This document shows, piece by piece, positions 1 through 8,147 of a stretch of DNA of 10,105 nucleotides. The notes beneath the pieces were generated by a model. The model searched no databases, was not told where the DNA came from, and saw only the letters and a list, made by a program, of their open reading frames with translations. Origin of the DNA: Gemmatimonadota bacterium (GTDB lineage Bacteria > Gemmatimonadota > Gemmatimonadetes > Gemmatimonadales > GWC2-71-9). The translations under genes were made by a program, and so were the position numbers. The number at the start of each line of letters is the position of its first letter. Position 1 is the stretch's first letter. Location: contig QHUE01000105.1 in the NCBI GenBank assembly GCA_003221825.1, positions 1-10,105 of the forward strand, in the 5' to 3' direction.

Positions 1-1
1 G

Positions 2-3000
2 GATACGCTGCCGCAGGGGCTGCAATACGTCAGCGCGACCACGGCCCCGGCGATCGCCGGGCAAGTACTGACCTGGTCACTCGGAGCGCTCGCGCCCGCC
101 GACAGCGGGACGATCGATCTCGTCCTGGTTGTGGCGGCCACCGTGCGCGACACCGTGGTGGCACGCAACGTGGCGTACATCCAGGGGCAAGGGACGCCGG
201 CGGTGGCGGCCACGGCGACGCAAGTCGCATTGGTCGGACCGCCGACCGCAGCACTCGGACTCGACCTGGCGGCGGACGCCCTCGAGGTCGGCGTCGGCGA
301 AGCGATTCCCTACACGACCACCGTGCGAAATCCCGGCACGCTGACGGTGACCGCCCTCCAGGTCGCGGTGCAGCTGCCGGTCGGTGCGCGCTACGTGGGC
401 GGCAGCGCGATCGGCGCCGACTCGGCCGGTACGACAGGCGGGCGTCTGGTGCTGTATAGTGCGGCCCCGCTCCCGCCGGGCGCGAGCCGAACACTGCGCT
501 TCGTGGCCGCGCTGATTTCGGCGCCGGGCAGCGTTGCCGAGGCGCGTGCCATCGCGACCGGTCAGGTAACGGGTGGTCTGGCCGGCTCGCCCGAGGCGAT
601 CGCCTGGGTGCAGGTCCGCCGCGCTTGGCCCATGGAGACGCGGGCTGCCGTCGGCAAAGTGTGGGTGGACACGAATGGCGACGGCGTGCAGGGCTCCGGC
701 GAGCCCGGTCTGGCGAACGTAGACGTGTGGACCGAAGACGGGATGGTCGCGACGACCGACTCCACAGGCAAGTTCTCATTCAGCAACGTCCGTCCCGGCC
801 GGCACGCCTTTCGACTCGATCCGCAATCCGTTCCGGAGGGATATCGGGTGGCCTCCGAGGACCTCCAGTTCGTGGATGCGAGCGGCTGGACCACGCCGCG
901 CGTGGATTTCCGCGTACTCGCAGCGGGCCCGACCGGCGCCGCTCCGACCACGCCGGCGATCTCGGGCGCCGGCACGCGGGACGGCGGCACCGCGGCGGCG
1001 AGCGGGCAGTCCGTGGCGACCCGCGGCACGGTGGAGTTCGAGTTCGCCGCGGTACAGCTTCCCGAGCCGCAGCGGCCCGATGGGCCGTCGTTCGAGCGCA
1101 CCTTGACCGCGAGTCACCGCGCGTTGGTGCGCTATGAAGTGACCGTGCGGCAGTCGCGCGGCACTCCGTTCGACGCGATGCTGGCCTTCAGCCCGCGTGC
1201 CGACTCGGCCGTCGTGTATGTGGATGGCGCGGTATTCACGCGATACAGTTGGCTGGACAGGGTGGCGATCCCGATTCCCTTCGCGCACCCGAACGCCAAG
1301 ATCCGCGTCGCGGCGTGGTCCTCGGAGCGGCGCGACTCGGCTACCGTTCGCATCGTGGCGTGGCCGCCGCACGCGCTCGAACATGCCACGGATCGCCGCC
1401 AGCGCGGTCGCATGGAATCGTACGTCCGCGCACCCGTGCGCCGCGTTTCGACTCCGGCGATCGCGGCGGTCGCGCTGCTGCCGGCCCCAGCGGACGAGGT
1501 TACCCCCGCGTTACCGGAGCATGCGGGCACGGGCGTTCCCGCTCCAGCGATCAGTCCGAAAGCGGGGGACTCGACGCTGTCAACGGTGGATGACGCCGTT
1601 GTGGTCGCACGCGCCCGTTCCGGCCCTGAGGGGAAGGCGGCGGACGATTTAGCCTCGGTCGTGCGCGGGCCGGGCGTCGAGATCTTCGCCCCGGCGGACG
1701 GCGGCGTGCTCTCCACGGATCACGTATACGTCGGCGTGAAGAGCGAGCCGAGCGCCCCGGTCGTGCTGTACGACGGCGCCACTGCACTCGATAGCGGGCA
1801 CACAAGGATTGACGGCGTGTTCGACTTCATCGCGGTCCCGCTCACCCGCGGTCCGCACCTGCTGCGCGTGGCCGTGCACAATTCGTGGGGACAGGAGCGG
1901 TGGGACAGTATCGCGGTCCATGTTTCGGGTCTCCCCACGCGGTTCGAGTTCCCCAAGGGCGCGCTGAGGCTCGTGGCCGACGGGCGCTCGACCGTCCTGC
2001 TCCGGGTGCGCGTGCTGGACGCTTGGGGCGTACCGGTATCGCAGCCAGCCTATGTCACGGTGCGGGCGCACGGCGCCGAGCCGCGCGGCTTGGACGCCGA
2101 TCCGTCATCCGTGGGACTGCAACTGTTGTCCACCGCCGCTGGCCGTCTCGGGATCGAGCTACGGCCCGGTCGGATCGTCGGCCCGGGACAACTCGAGCTC
2201 AAGTCGGGCGATGCAACGGCCACGGTGCCGTTGGAGCTGCTCCCCGAAGTGCGCGGGCTCACGATCGCCGGATCGGGATTGGTCGGCGCGGGAGCCACAC
2301 CGGACGCCTATGGCGCGCTCACGGCGCGTGGACGGCTCGACTCGCGCACGTCCTTTACCCTCGGAGTCGATTCCCGGCGCTTGAATGACGGGGGCCACGC
2401 GTTCGGCCGCAGCACCGATCCGCTGGACGAGTCGCAGTATCCGATCCTCGGAGACGCGAGCGCGCAGCAGACGCGGACCGCCTCGCAAACCTGGCTCTCG
2501 GCACGCGTCGAACGCGGCTACGACTGGGCTACGTTCGGCGATCTTTCCACGGCCGGGTTCGGCGGCGGTTTGAGCCTCGCGCAATACCGGCGCGCGGTCA
2601 CCGGCGTCGCGGCGCACCTGACCACGGGCCCGCTCACCTGGAGCGCGTTCGGGAGCCTCACCTCCCAGGCGCTGCGCCAGCTCCAAATCCGTGGCGCGGG
2701 CGTGTCCGGCCCCTATCAACTGGCGACCGACATCGTGCCAGGCACCGACTACCTGCGTGTCGAGACGCGCGATCAGCTGAATCCCGAGCGTGCCGTCGCG
2801 ACGCAGGCCCTGGTCCGCTTTGTGGATTACCAGATCGACTACGCGAGCGGCGTCGTGCTCTTCAAACAGCCGATCCCCGCGACCGACGCCGACGGGAACC
2901 CCGTCTTCCTCATGGTCACATTTGAAGCCGCGAGTGGAGCGGAGCAGCGGCTCGTCGCCGGCGCCCGCGCCGCACTGGACGTGCGCCAGCTCGCTGGGGA

Positions 3001-4696
3001 GGGACTCCGGCTGGACTCGCTGCGGATTGGCGTGACGGCAGTGGATGCCGAGCAGCCGATCAACCGCTACCGACTGATCGGTGGCGACGTCCGGCTGCTC
3101 CGGCTCGGCTCGCTCGACCTGGGCGGCGAGGTCGCGTATGCCGAGCACGGCGATTCCGTGGGCCTGGCGACGACGATCAAGGGCAGCTACAGCCTGCTCA
3201 GCGGCAGGCTCACGCTCGGTGCCGGGTACATGCGCGTGGGGCGTGAGTTCACGAATCCCTCGAACGTGGCACTGCAACCAGGTCTGACCGAGGAGACGCT
3301 GCGCGCGGGATTCAAGGTCGGCGCCACAGAGCTGCGCGCGGAGCACGCGCGCGAAGCATTCGCCTTGCAAGACATCGAGCGCGAACACACGCGCGTCGGC
3401 ATCGTCCAACGCGTCGGCACCAGACTCGAGGTTGACGGCGGCGTCGCCAGCGATCACGTGAACGGCGGCAGTCTCACGCCGAGCGACGTGACGGCCGCGA
3501 ACCTGCGCGCCAAGTGGGGCCTCTCGTCCAGACTCCAGCTCTGGACGGAGGCGCGGCGGCACCTCAGCGTCGCCGGTCCCGATCTCTCGCCCGATCTCTG
3601 GGGCATCGGCGCCAATTATCGGGTTACGTCGACCCTCACGCTCGAGGCAAGTGAGCGCTATGTGTCGCGTCCCGACAGCCAGAGGCAGTACTCCGTCTCG
3701 AGCATCGGGATGCGGGCGGATATGGGGCACGGCACGCAGGCATGGGGCAGTTATCAATTGACCGGCGGCATCAGCGGCGCGGGCAACGCGGCAGTCATTG
3801 GCCTGCGCAATCGGCTGCAGCTCACTCCCGATCTTGCGGTGAACGTGCTGTTCGAACGCCGCCAGGGTGTTGGTCGCGCATCCGTCGCCGATCCGGTGCG
3901 CGCGCTGCCGTTCCTGCAAACCGAAGCGGACTATTGGTCCGCGGCCGCCGGATTGGAGCTGTTGCCGAAGGCCGCGCCCTACCGACTGACGGCGCGCGGG
4001 GAGTATAAGGACGGTTCCCTGCAGTCCACGCGGCTCGCAACCGTCGCTGGCGACGTGTCCTTCGCGGCGTCGCTCGCGCTGCTCACGCGCCAGGAGTTCG
4101 CACAGAACGCGCTCCTGGGGGCGCCGCTGTCGCGCCGCGCGTCGAGCCTGTGGGGGCTGGCGCTGCGGCCAGCGCGCGGCAACCGCGTGAATGCGCTGGC
4201 CAAGTTTCAATGGACGGACGAGCGCAATCCGGTGGGGGGCGGTGTGCTGGTCGCGCGCGGTGCGGAGCGCCGGCTGATCGGCGCCGCCGAGGTGATCTGG
4301 ACGCCGCAATCCCGACTCGAGATCTCCACGCGGTACGCCGTCCGTCGCACGCAGGCCGAGCGGCTATACCCGGACGGCACGCCGCAGACGTTGACTGCCT
4401 GGGCCGATTACATCGGCGGGCGCGCAAACCTCGACGTGACGCACTTGGTGAGCCTGCGTAGTGACGGCCGGCTGCTGGTCCAGCGGACCTCGGGCGCGAG
4501 CGCATGGGATGTCGCGCCTTCCGTCGTGCTGCACCCCGCCGCCACGCTGGAAATCGCGACCGGTTACCGATTCGGGAATCTGAATGATCCCGACTTCTCG
4601 GTGCGCGGCGGGCACGGCGCGTTCGTGACGCTGGCCGTGGCCGTGACGGAAAAGCTGTTCCCCACCGCAGCCGCATTCTGGCGGTCCCGATTCTGA
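2..4696 (+). CDS. Giant surface protein (DUF11, SdrD-B-like and Ig-like domains) with C-terminal outer-membrane beta-barrel, 5' partial
   Basis: The frame is open from base 2, so the start and signal peptide lie upstream; the GTG at 131 sits inside a domain and is not a start. The visible part is 1564 residues. In order: the end of one DUF11 repeat (to about 235); a second DUF11 repeat (about 254-620), with the typical NPGT and LPPGAS stretches; an SdrD-B/prealbumin-like domain (about 641-916) with an acidic calcium-type loop, VDTNGDGVQGSGE, at 665-703; an Ala/Gly/Pro linker; another beta-rich domain (about 1028-1366); a second linker; an Ig-like domain (about 1673-1936); an invasin-like Ig domain containing LVADGRS (about 1940-2248); and a barrel (about 2249-4693) of alternating strands ending in ...WRSRF with the terminal Phe typical of Bam substrates. 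The N-terminal domains are probably surface-exposed or periplasmic, anchored by the barrel. Ligand and function are unknown; adhesion or cell-surface scaffolding is an inference. The stop TGA is at 4694-4696. Confidence 0.85.
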   Translation, partial: DTLPQGLQYVSATTAPAIAGQVLTWSLGALAPADSGTIDLVLVVAATVRDTVVARNVAYIQGQGTPAVAATATQVALVGPPTAALGLDLAADALEVGVGEAIPYTTTVRNPGTLTVTALQVAVQLPVGARYVGGSAIGADSAGTTGGRLVLYSAAPLPPGASRTLRFVAALISAPGSVAEARAIATGQVTGGLAGSPEAIAWVQVRRAWPMETRAAVGKVWVDTNGDGVQGSGEPGLANVDVWTEDGMVATTDSTGKFSFSNVRPGRHAFRLDPQSVPEGYRVASEDLQFVDASGWTTPRVDFRVLAAGPTGAAPTTPAISGAGTRDGGTAAASGQSVATRGTVEFEFAAVQLPEPQRPDGPSFERTLTASHRALVRYEVTVRQSRGTPFDAMLAFSPRADSAVVYVDGAVFTRYSWLDRVAIPIPFAHPNAKIRVAAWSSERRDSATVRIVAWPPHALEHATDRRQRGRMESYVRAPVRRVSTPAIAAVALLPAPADEVTPALPEHAGTGVPAPAISPKAGDSTLSTVDDAVVVARARSGPEGKAADDLASVVRGPGVEIFAPADGGVLSTDHVYVGVKSEPSAPVVLYDGATALDSGHTRIDGVFDFIAVPLTRGPHLLRVAVHNSWGQERWDSIAVHVSGLPTRFEFPKGALRLVADGRSTVLLRVRVLDAWGVPVSQPAYVTVRAHGAEPRGLDADPSSVGLQLLSTAAGRLGIELRPGRIVGPGQLELKSGDATATVPLELLPEVRGLTIAGSGLVGAGATPDAYGALTARGRLDSRTSFTLGVDSRRLNDGGHAFGRSTDPLDESQYPILGDASAQQTRTASQTWLSARVERGYDWATFGDLSTAGFGGGLSLAQYRRAVTGVAAHLTTGPLTWSAFGSLTSQALRQLQIRGAGVSGPYQLATDIVPGTDYLRVETRDQLNPERAVATQALVRFVDYQIDYASGVVLFKQPIPATDADGNPVFLMVTFEAASGAEQRLVAGARAALDVRQLAGEGLRLDSLRIGVTAVDAEQPINRYRLIGGDVRLLRLGSLDLGGEVAYAEHGDSVGLATTIKGSYSLLSGRLTLGAGYMRVGREFTNPSNVALQPGLTEETLRAGFKVGATELRAEHAREAFALQDIEREHTRVGIVQRVGTRLEVDGGVASDHVNGGSLTPSDVTAANLRAKWGLSSRLQLWTEARRHLSVAGPDLSPDLWGIGANYRVTSTLTLEASERYVSRPDSQRQYSVSSIGMRADMGHGTQAWGSYQLTGGISGAGNAAVIGLRNRLQLTPDLAVNVLFERRQGVGRASVADPVRALPFLQTEADYWSAAAGLELLPKAAPYRLTARGEYKDGSLQSTRLATVAGDVSFAASLALLTRQEFAQNALLGAPLSRRASSLWGLALRPARGNRVNALAKFQWTDERNPVGGGVLVARGAERRLIGAAEVIWTPQSRLEISTRYAVRRTQAERLYPDGTPQTLTAWADYIGGRANLDVTHLVSLRSDGRLLVQRTSGASAWDVAPSVVLHPAATLEIATGYRFGNLNDPDFSVRGGHGAFVTLAVAVTEKLFPTAAAFWRSRF

Positions 4697-4704
4697 GCTG
4701 AGCT

Positions 4705-4756
4705 GGCAGCCGGCGTCGATTCGGGATATCTTCGGTAGTCCCCACGCCGGGCTGCT
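4705..4756 (+). promoter_or_regulatory. Nested RNA hairpin in the dinB leader
   Basis: The outer arms 4705-4716 and 4744-4756 pair through 11 Watson-Crick pairs plus one G-U, with a single bulged G at 4750/4751. Inside, GGGA (4723-4726) pairs with TCCC (4739-4742), continued by TA/TA and a C-G pair closing a UUCG tetraloop at 4731-4734. The structure fills most of the spacer and ends 2 bases before the ATG at 4759. There is no U-tract, so a classic intrinsic terminator is unlikely. Either a folded leader limiting translation or a weak terminator for the upstream surface gene is possible. A poor promoter-like pair (CTGGCA at 4703-4708, TATCTT at 4727-4732, 18 bases apart) overlaps it. Confidence 0.5.
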
Positions 4757-4758
4757 CC

Positions 4759-5952
4759 ATGCGTCGCATTCTCCTCGCCGATGCGGACGCGTTCTACGTC
4801 GCCGTCGCGCGCGCCGTCGATCCCGACGGCGCCGGCAAGGCACCGCTGCTCATCGTCGGCGGCTCGCGGGAAAGCCGCGGCGTCGTCTGCTCCGCCTCCT
4901 ATGAAACCCGCAAGTTCGGCGTCCGCTCGGCGATGCCGATCGCCCGCGCGCTGCGACTCTGCCCCGATGCCGTGTGCGTGCCGGTCCCCTTCAAGGCGTG
5001 TATTCAGAAAAGCGCCGAGATCCGCCAGCTGCTGCACCAGTTCGCGCCGATCGTGGAAGGCGCGAGCATCGACGAATGGTATCTCGACTTGACCGGAACC
5101 GAGAGCGTCTACCACCACGAGCCGCTGGCGACCACCGCCGAGCGCATCCGGTCCCGCCTGCGCGAGGCGACGGGACTCACCCTCTCGATCGGCGGCGGCA
5201 CCAACAAGCTGATCGCCAAGATGGCGGTGGATCGCGCCAAACCGAGTGCGGGAGGGAACGGTGTGGTCATCGTCGAGCCAGGGATGGAAGAGGCGTTTCT
5301 GCGCTCCTGCACGCTCGCCGACATCCCGCTCGTCGGTCCCAAGTTCCAGGCACGGCTCGCGCGCCATGGCTTCATCACCGTGGAGGACGTCCTGCGTTAC
5401 GACCTCGCCACGCTCCAGAACTGGATGCGCAAGCGCGAGGCGAGTTGGCTCTGGAACCGCGTACACGGCGTCGATGACGGGGATGTGCGTCATCGGACGA
5501 TGAACAGGGGTATCAGCCGCGATGAAACGTTTGGGAAGGATCTGCACGACGACGCAGACATCGAGCGCGAGCTCCTGCGGCTCGTCACGCGCGCCGCAGC
5601 GGACATGCGCGGCGACGGGCTCACGGCCCGCACCGTAGCCGTGCGCCTCCGCGATTGGGACTTCAAGACGCGATCCGCGCAACGCACGTTGCCCGAGCCA
5701 GTCGTGTCGGATCGTGTCATCCTGCGTGTCGCGCACGAGCTGCTCACCACGCTCCGGAAGGTTCGGCGGGTGCCGGCGCGGCTCGTCGGTGTTCGGCTGT
5801 CTGGCTTGGAGAAAGCAGCGGCGACGGGTCAACTGGTCATGCTGACCCAGGAAACCGAGCGGGATCGCGGCCTGTCTCGCGCTATCGATCGGGTGCGCCA
5901 GAAGTTCGGCGCCAAAGCAATCGTGCCGGGCGGGATCGTGGAGGAGCAATGA
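4759..5952 (+). CDS. dinB: Y-family DNA polymerase, Pol IV (DinB)-like
   Basis: Translesion DNA polymerase of 397 residues, a normal Pol IV length, acting in the cytoplasm at stalled forks. The N-terminal palm starts DADAFY, giving metal ligand Asp8 and, by alignment with E. coli DinB, Tyr13 at the steric-gate position. YETRKFGV (48-55) is the family fingers motif. SIDEWYLDLT (103-112) supplies Asp105 and Glu106; the Trp107 is unusual, as Ala or Phe is more common. SIGGGTNKLIAKMA (143-156) matches the SIG..NK.LAK block. A helix-hairpin-helix thumb lies near 188-212 (IPLVGPKF), and the little-finger domain spans about 245-350. QLVML at 358-362 is a candidate beta-clamp motif, just after the usual RLSGLE. 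The start is chosen because it aligns with the family N-terminus; no clear Shine-Dalgarno precedes it. The stop overlaps the next gene by ATGA. No LexA-like site is recognisable upstream. Confidence 0.93.
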   Translation: MRRILLADADAFYVAVARAVDPDGAGKAPLLIVGGSRESRGVVCSASYETRKFGVRSAMPIARALRLCPDAVCVPVPFKACIQKSAEIRQLLHQFAPIVEGASIDEWYLDLTGTESVYHHEPLATTAERIRSRLREATGLTLSIGGGTNKLIAKMAVDRAKPSAGGNGVVIVEPGMEEAFLRSCTLADIPLVGPKFQARLARHGFITVEDVLRYDLATLQNWMRKREASWLWNRVHGVDDGDVRHRTMNRGISRDETFGKDLHDDADIERELLRLVTRAAADMRGDGLTARTVAVRLRDWDFKTRSAQRTLPEPVVSDRVILRVAHELLTTLRKVRRVPARLVGVRLSGLEKAAATGQLVMLTQETERDRGLSRAIDRVRQKFGAKAIVPGGIVEEQ

Positions 5953-6569
5953 ACGTGAGATTCCTCGCCGCCATTTCGCTGGGGCTCGTCGCCAGCGTGG
6001 CACGGGCGCAGTCCCCCGCTCGCGACTCAGCCGTCTACGATCTCGCGCCATCCAGCCGTCTCGTCGTGCGCACGGGCAAAGCCGGCCTGTTCGGATTCGC
6101 GGGCCACGAGCACACGATTCAGGCACGCGAGTTCACTGGGCGCATCGTGTACTTTCCGGGCCAGCCCGGGTCGTCGTACGTCACCGTATCCATCGCGACG
6201 CAGCATCTCGAGGTCCTGACACCGCCCGATACCGCGGAGATCCGGAAAGTGACCGCCGCGATGCTTGTGGATGTGCTGGACGTCGCGCAATACCCGGAGA
6301 TCTCGCTCACGTCGCAATCGGTGGAGCCGGCGGGCGATACGCTCCACGTGCGTGCGGCGCTCACCCTGAAAAACCAAACGCGCACCGTGCCGCTGGTGGT
6401 GCGCGTTCGCATCGAACCGGACACGCTGCGCGCGACCGCCGCGTTCACGGTGCGCCAATCGGACTATGGCATCCGCCCCTACCGCGGCGGACCGGGCGGC
6501 ACCGTGCGGGTGGCCGATGCCGTGACGTTCGAGATCGACGCCGTCGCACTGCGCCGCCCTCCTCGCTGA
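5949..6569 (+). CDS. Secreted YceI-family protein
   Basis: A 206-residue YceI-like protein; the family has a lipocalin-like barrel that binds polyisoprenoid or other amphipathic ligands in the periplasm. The N-terminus is a Sec signal peptide with likely cleavage after ARA (residue 20). Family blocks seen: YDLAPSSRL (30-38), GFAGHEHTI (49-57), a DVLDVAQYPEISL block (108-120), LTLKNQTRTVPL (138-149) and FTVRQSDYGI (166-175), followed by the C-terminal VADAVTFEI strand. The frame is open further upstream, but the ATG at 5949 is preferred: it begins the signal peptide, has GGAG at 5940-5943, and overlaps the dinB stop as ATGA, suggesting translational coupling. The ligand cannot be told from sequence. 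The link to a DNA polymerase is unexpected and may be no more than shared stress expression. Confidence 0.88.
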   Translation: MNVRFLAAISLGLVASVARAQSPARDSAVYDLAPSSRLVVRTGKAGLFGFAGHEHTIQAREFTGRIVYFPGQPGSSYVTVSIATQHLEVLTPPDTAEIRKVTAAMLVDVLDVAQYPEISLTSQSVEPAGDTLHVRAALTLKNQTRTVPLVVRVRIEPDTLRATAAFTVRQSDYGIRPYRGGPGGTVRVADAVTFEIDAVALRRPPR

Positions 6570-6573
6570 CTCA
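6567..6573. other. Palindromic convergent stop codons (TGA-C-TCA)
   Basis: The yceI-like gene on + ends TGA at 6567-6569 and the S10 peptidase gene on - ends at 6571-6573. They share a seven-base palindrome with one base between genes. There is no intergenic room for a terminator, so each transcript probably runs into the other's coding region. Confidence 0.85.
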
Positions 6574-8127
6574 ATTCGAGCCGGCGGCCCTCGCCGTCGC
6601 GGGCGCGGGGTTCATGATGAAGCGCGCCACGTTCTGCTTCAGCTCTGCGAGCGCCGGTTCGTACAGATACATCATGTGTCCGGCGTCGTAGTACTTGAGC
6701 GTGATGTTGTCGCGCAAATCAGGCGACAGCCCCGCGAGGTGGCTCACGGTATACTCGGTCGCGAAGAACGGCGTCGCCAGATCGGAATAGCCATTCTCGC
6801 TCTCGATCCGCAGGTGCGGGTTCGTAACCAGCGCCTGCGTGAGCTCCGAGCCCACGTACGTCGTCGTCGCCCAGCCGCGCTGCCCTTCGCGAGCCCAGCT
6901 CCATTGCACACCCCCGCCCATCACGTAGCGGTCTTGTGTCTCGAACTTGAGCTCGCCGCGCAGGTACGCGTTGGCGGCGGCCGTGAACGCGCCGGTGATC
7001 GCTGCCGACTGAGGATCACCCGGAGCGTTCTCGGTCAGGAGATCGGGTAAGGGCCCTGAGAAGCGCGAATCGAGCCGGCCCGTGACGAGACCACGGCTGC
7101 GTTGCAGCTCCGCCATATACTGACGCAGCGGCACGCGCAGGTCGGCCTTGAGCAGGTAATCCTCGGACAACCCGGTGTAGGCGGCCACTTGCTTCGCGAC
7201 TGCCGCCTTGCGATCGGCCGGGAGCGTCGCGCCCGCCGCGAGTGCGGCGGCATAGTCGCCCATCGCGTAGCGCCGCACCTCGGTCAGGAACGCGCCCATG
7301 TTCGCGGGCGCGGCGATCACCTTGTGATATGCGGCCGTCGCGGCATAACTCGGCAGGTAGAGCTCATACGAGAGATCGTGGCCCGGCGCGAACAGCAGCG
7401 TTTCGAAATCGAGCACCGACGAGATCAGCACGATCCCATTGAGTGACATGCCGTCGCGTTGCAGCCGGTCCCCCAGCACGGCAGAGCGGGTCGTGCCGTA
7501 GCTCTCGCCAATCAGATACTTCGGCGAGGCCCAGCGGCCGTTGCGGCTCACGTACTGCGAGATGAACTGCGCCAGCGCCTTGGCGTCTTCGTCGACGCCC
7601 CAGAAGTCCTTCCCCGTGCCTTTGCCGACGGGCTTGGAGAATCCCGTGCCGATCGGATCGATGAACACCATGTCGGTGACATCGATGAGGCTGTTGGCGT
7701 TGTCCACCATCTGATACGGAGGCGGTGGCGTGGGGGCGGCGTCCGTCGTCACGATGCGGCGTGGGCCGAAGGCACCCATGTGCAGCCATGCCGAGGCCGA
7801 TCCGGGCCCGCCGTTATAGACGAAGGCGAGCGGCCGCTGGCTCGGGTCCTTGGCGTCGCTGCGCGTGTACGCCGTGTAGTAGAGGACTCCGATGGACTCT
7901 TCCTTGTCGTTCTTGAGCAACATCGTCGCCGCGGTGGCGCGATAAGGCACGAGCTGGCCGCCGATGCGGATGGTGTGATCGGTAACCGACGACATTTCGT
8001 TGGGAATGGGCGTCGGGACGGCCTTGGTGGTGTCGCGCTCCGCCGGCGCCGTGGCGGGAGCTGGCCGCTGCGCATTCATCGGGAGGGCAAACACGCAGGT
8101 CGTCAAAACGATAATGCCGAGTCTCAT
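6571..8127 (-). CDS. Secreted S10-family serine carboxypeptidase-like protein
   Basis: A 518-residue alpha/beta-hydrolase-fold protein of MEROPS family S10, whose members remove C-terminal residues from peptides. An N-terminal signal peptide (about residues 1-19, ending MNAQ) points to the periplasm or exterior. The triad is visible: Ser209 in GESYGT, Asp449 in NGYSDLATPF and His484 in YDAGHMMY. The NGGPGS loop (105-110) and PIGTGFS (158-164) are hallmark S10 blocks that form the oxyanion and substrate region. All catalytic residues are present, so activity is expected; the substrate is unknown. A GGAGG lies 4 bases upstream of the ATG. The gene follows the YncE-like gene by 20 bases on the same strand, so the two are probably co-transcribed. 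Its 3' end abuts the yceI-like gene. Confidence 0.93.
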   Translation of the reverse strand: MRLGIIVLTTCVFALPMNAQRPAPATAPAERDTTKAVPTPIPNEMSSVTDHTIRIGGQLVPYRATAATMLLKNDKEESIGVLYYTAYTRSDAKDPSQRPLAFVYNGGPGSASAWLHMGAFGPRRIVTTDAAPTPPPPYQMVDNANSLIDVTDMVFIDPIGTGFSKPVGKGTGKDFWGVDEDAKALAQFISQYVSRNGRWASPKYLIGESYGTTRSAVLGDRLQRDGMSLNGIVLISSVLDFETLLFAPGHDLSYELYLPSYAATAAYHKVIAAPANMGAFLTEVRRYAMGDYAAALAAGATLPADRKAAVAKQVAAYTGLSEDYLLKADLRVPLRQYMAELQRSRGLVTGRLDSRFSGPLPDLLTENAPGDPQSAAITGAFTAAANAYLRGELKFETQDRYVMGGGVQWSWAREGQRGWATTTYVGSELTQALVTNPHLRIESENGYSDLATPFFATEYTVSHLAGLSPDLRDNITLKYYDAGHMMYLYEPALAELKQNVARFIMNPAPATARAAGSN

Positions 8128-8147
8128 CCTGCCTCCAGGGTATGCGA

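Noticed and set aside
3578..3599. Tandem CCCGATCTCT repeat with a 12-base period
   Set aside because: It is in frame and encodes a PDLSPDLW stretch; two copies of a short repeat in coding DNA need no special explanation.
2159..4309. Long minus-strand ORF (716 codons) antisense to the barrel
   Set aside because: It is an antisense shadow of a GC-rich gene; its translation is Arg/Ala/Gly-rich with no domain, signal or structure pattern.
131..4696. GTG at 131 as the start of the giant surface protein
   Set aside because: The same frame is open and clearly DUF11-like from base 2, so this is internal; the gene is cut by the window edge.
4697..4758. LexA/SOS operator upstream of dinB
   Set aside because: No GAAC-N4-GTTC or CTGT-N8-ACAG-like palindrome is present, so SOS control cannot be supported.
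4697..4758. Intrinsic terminator of the surface-protein gene
   Set aside because: A stable stem exists but no U-rich tract follows, so it is recorded as a hairpin of uncertain role rather than a terminator.
5655..5948. Upstream extension of the YceI-like ORF to 5655
   Set aside because: Those 98 codons lie in another frame of dinB and would hide the signal peptide; the ATG at 5949 has a ribosome site.
4564..6126. Minus-strand ORF of 520 codons over dinB
   Set aside because: dinB on the plus strand carries all catalytic motifs; the antisense product is Arg/His-rich and shows no family features.
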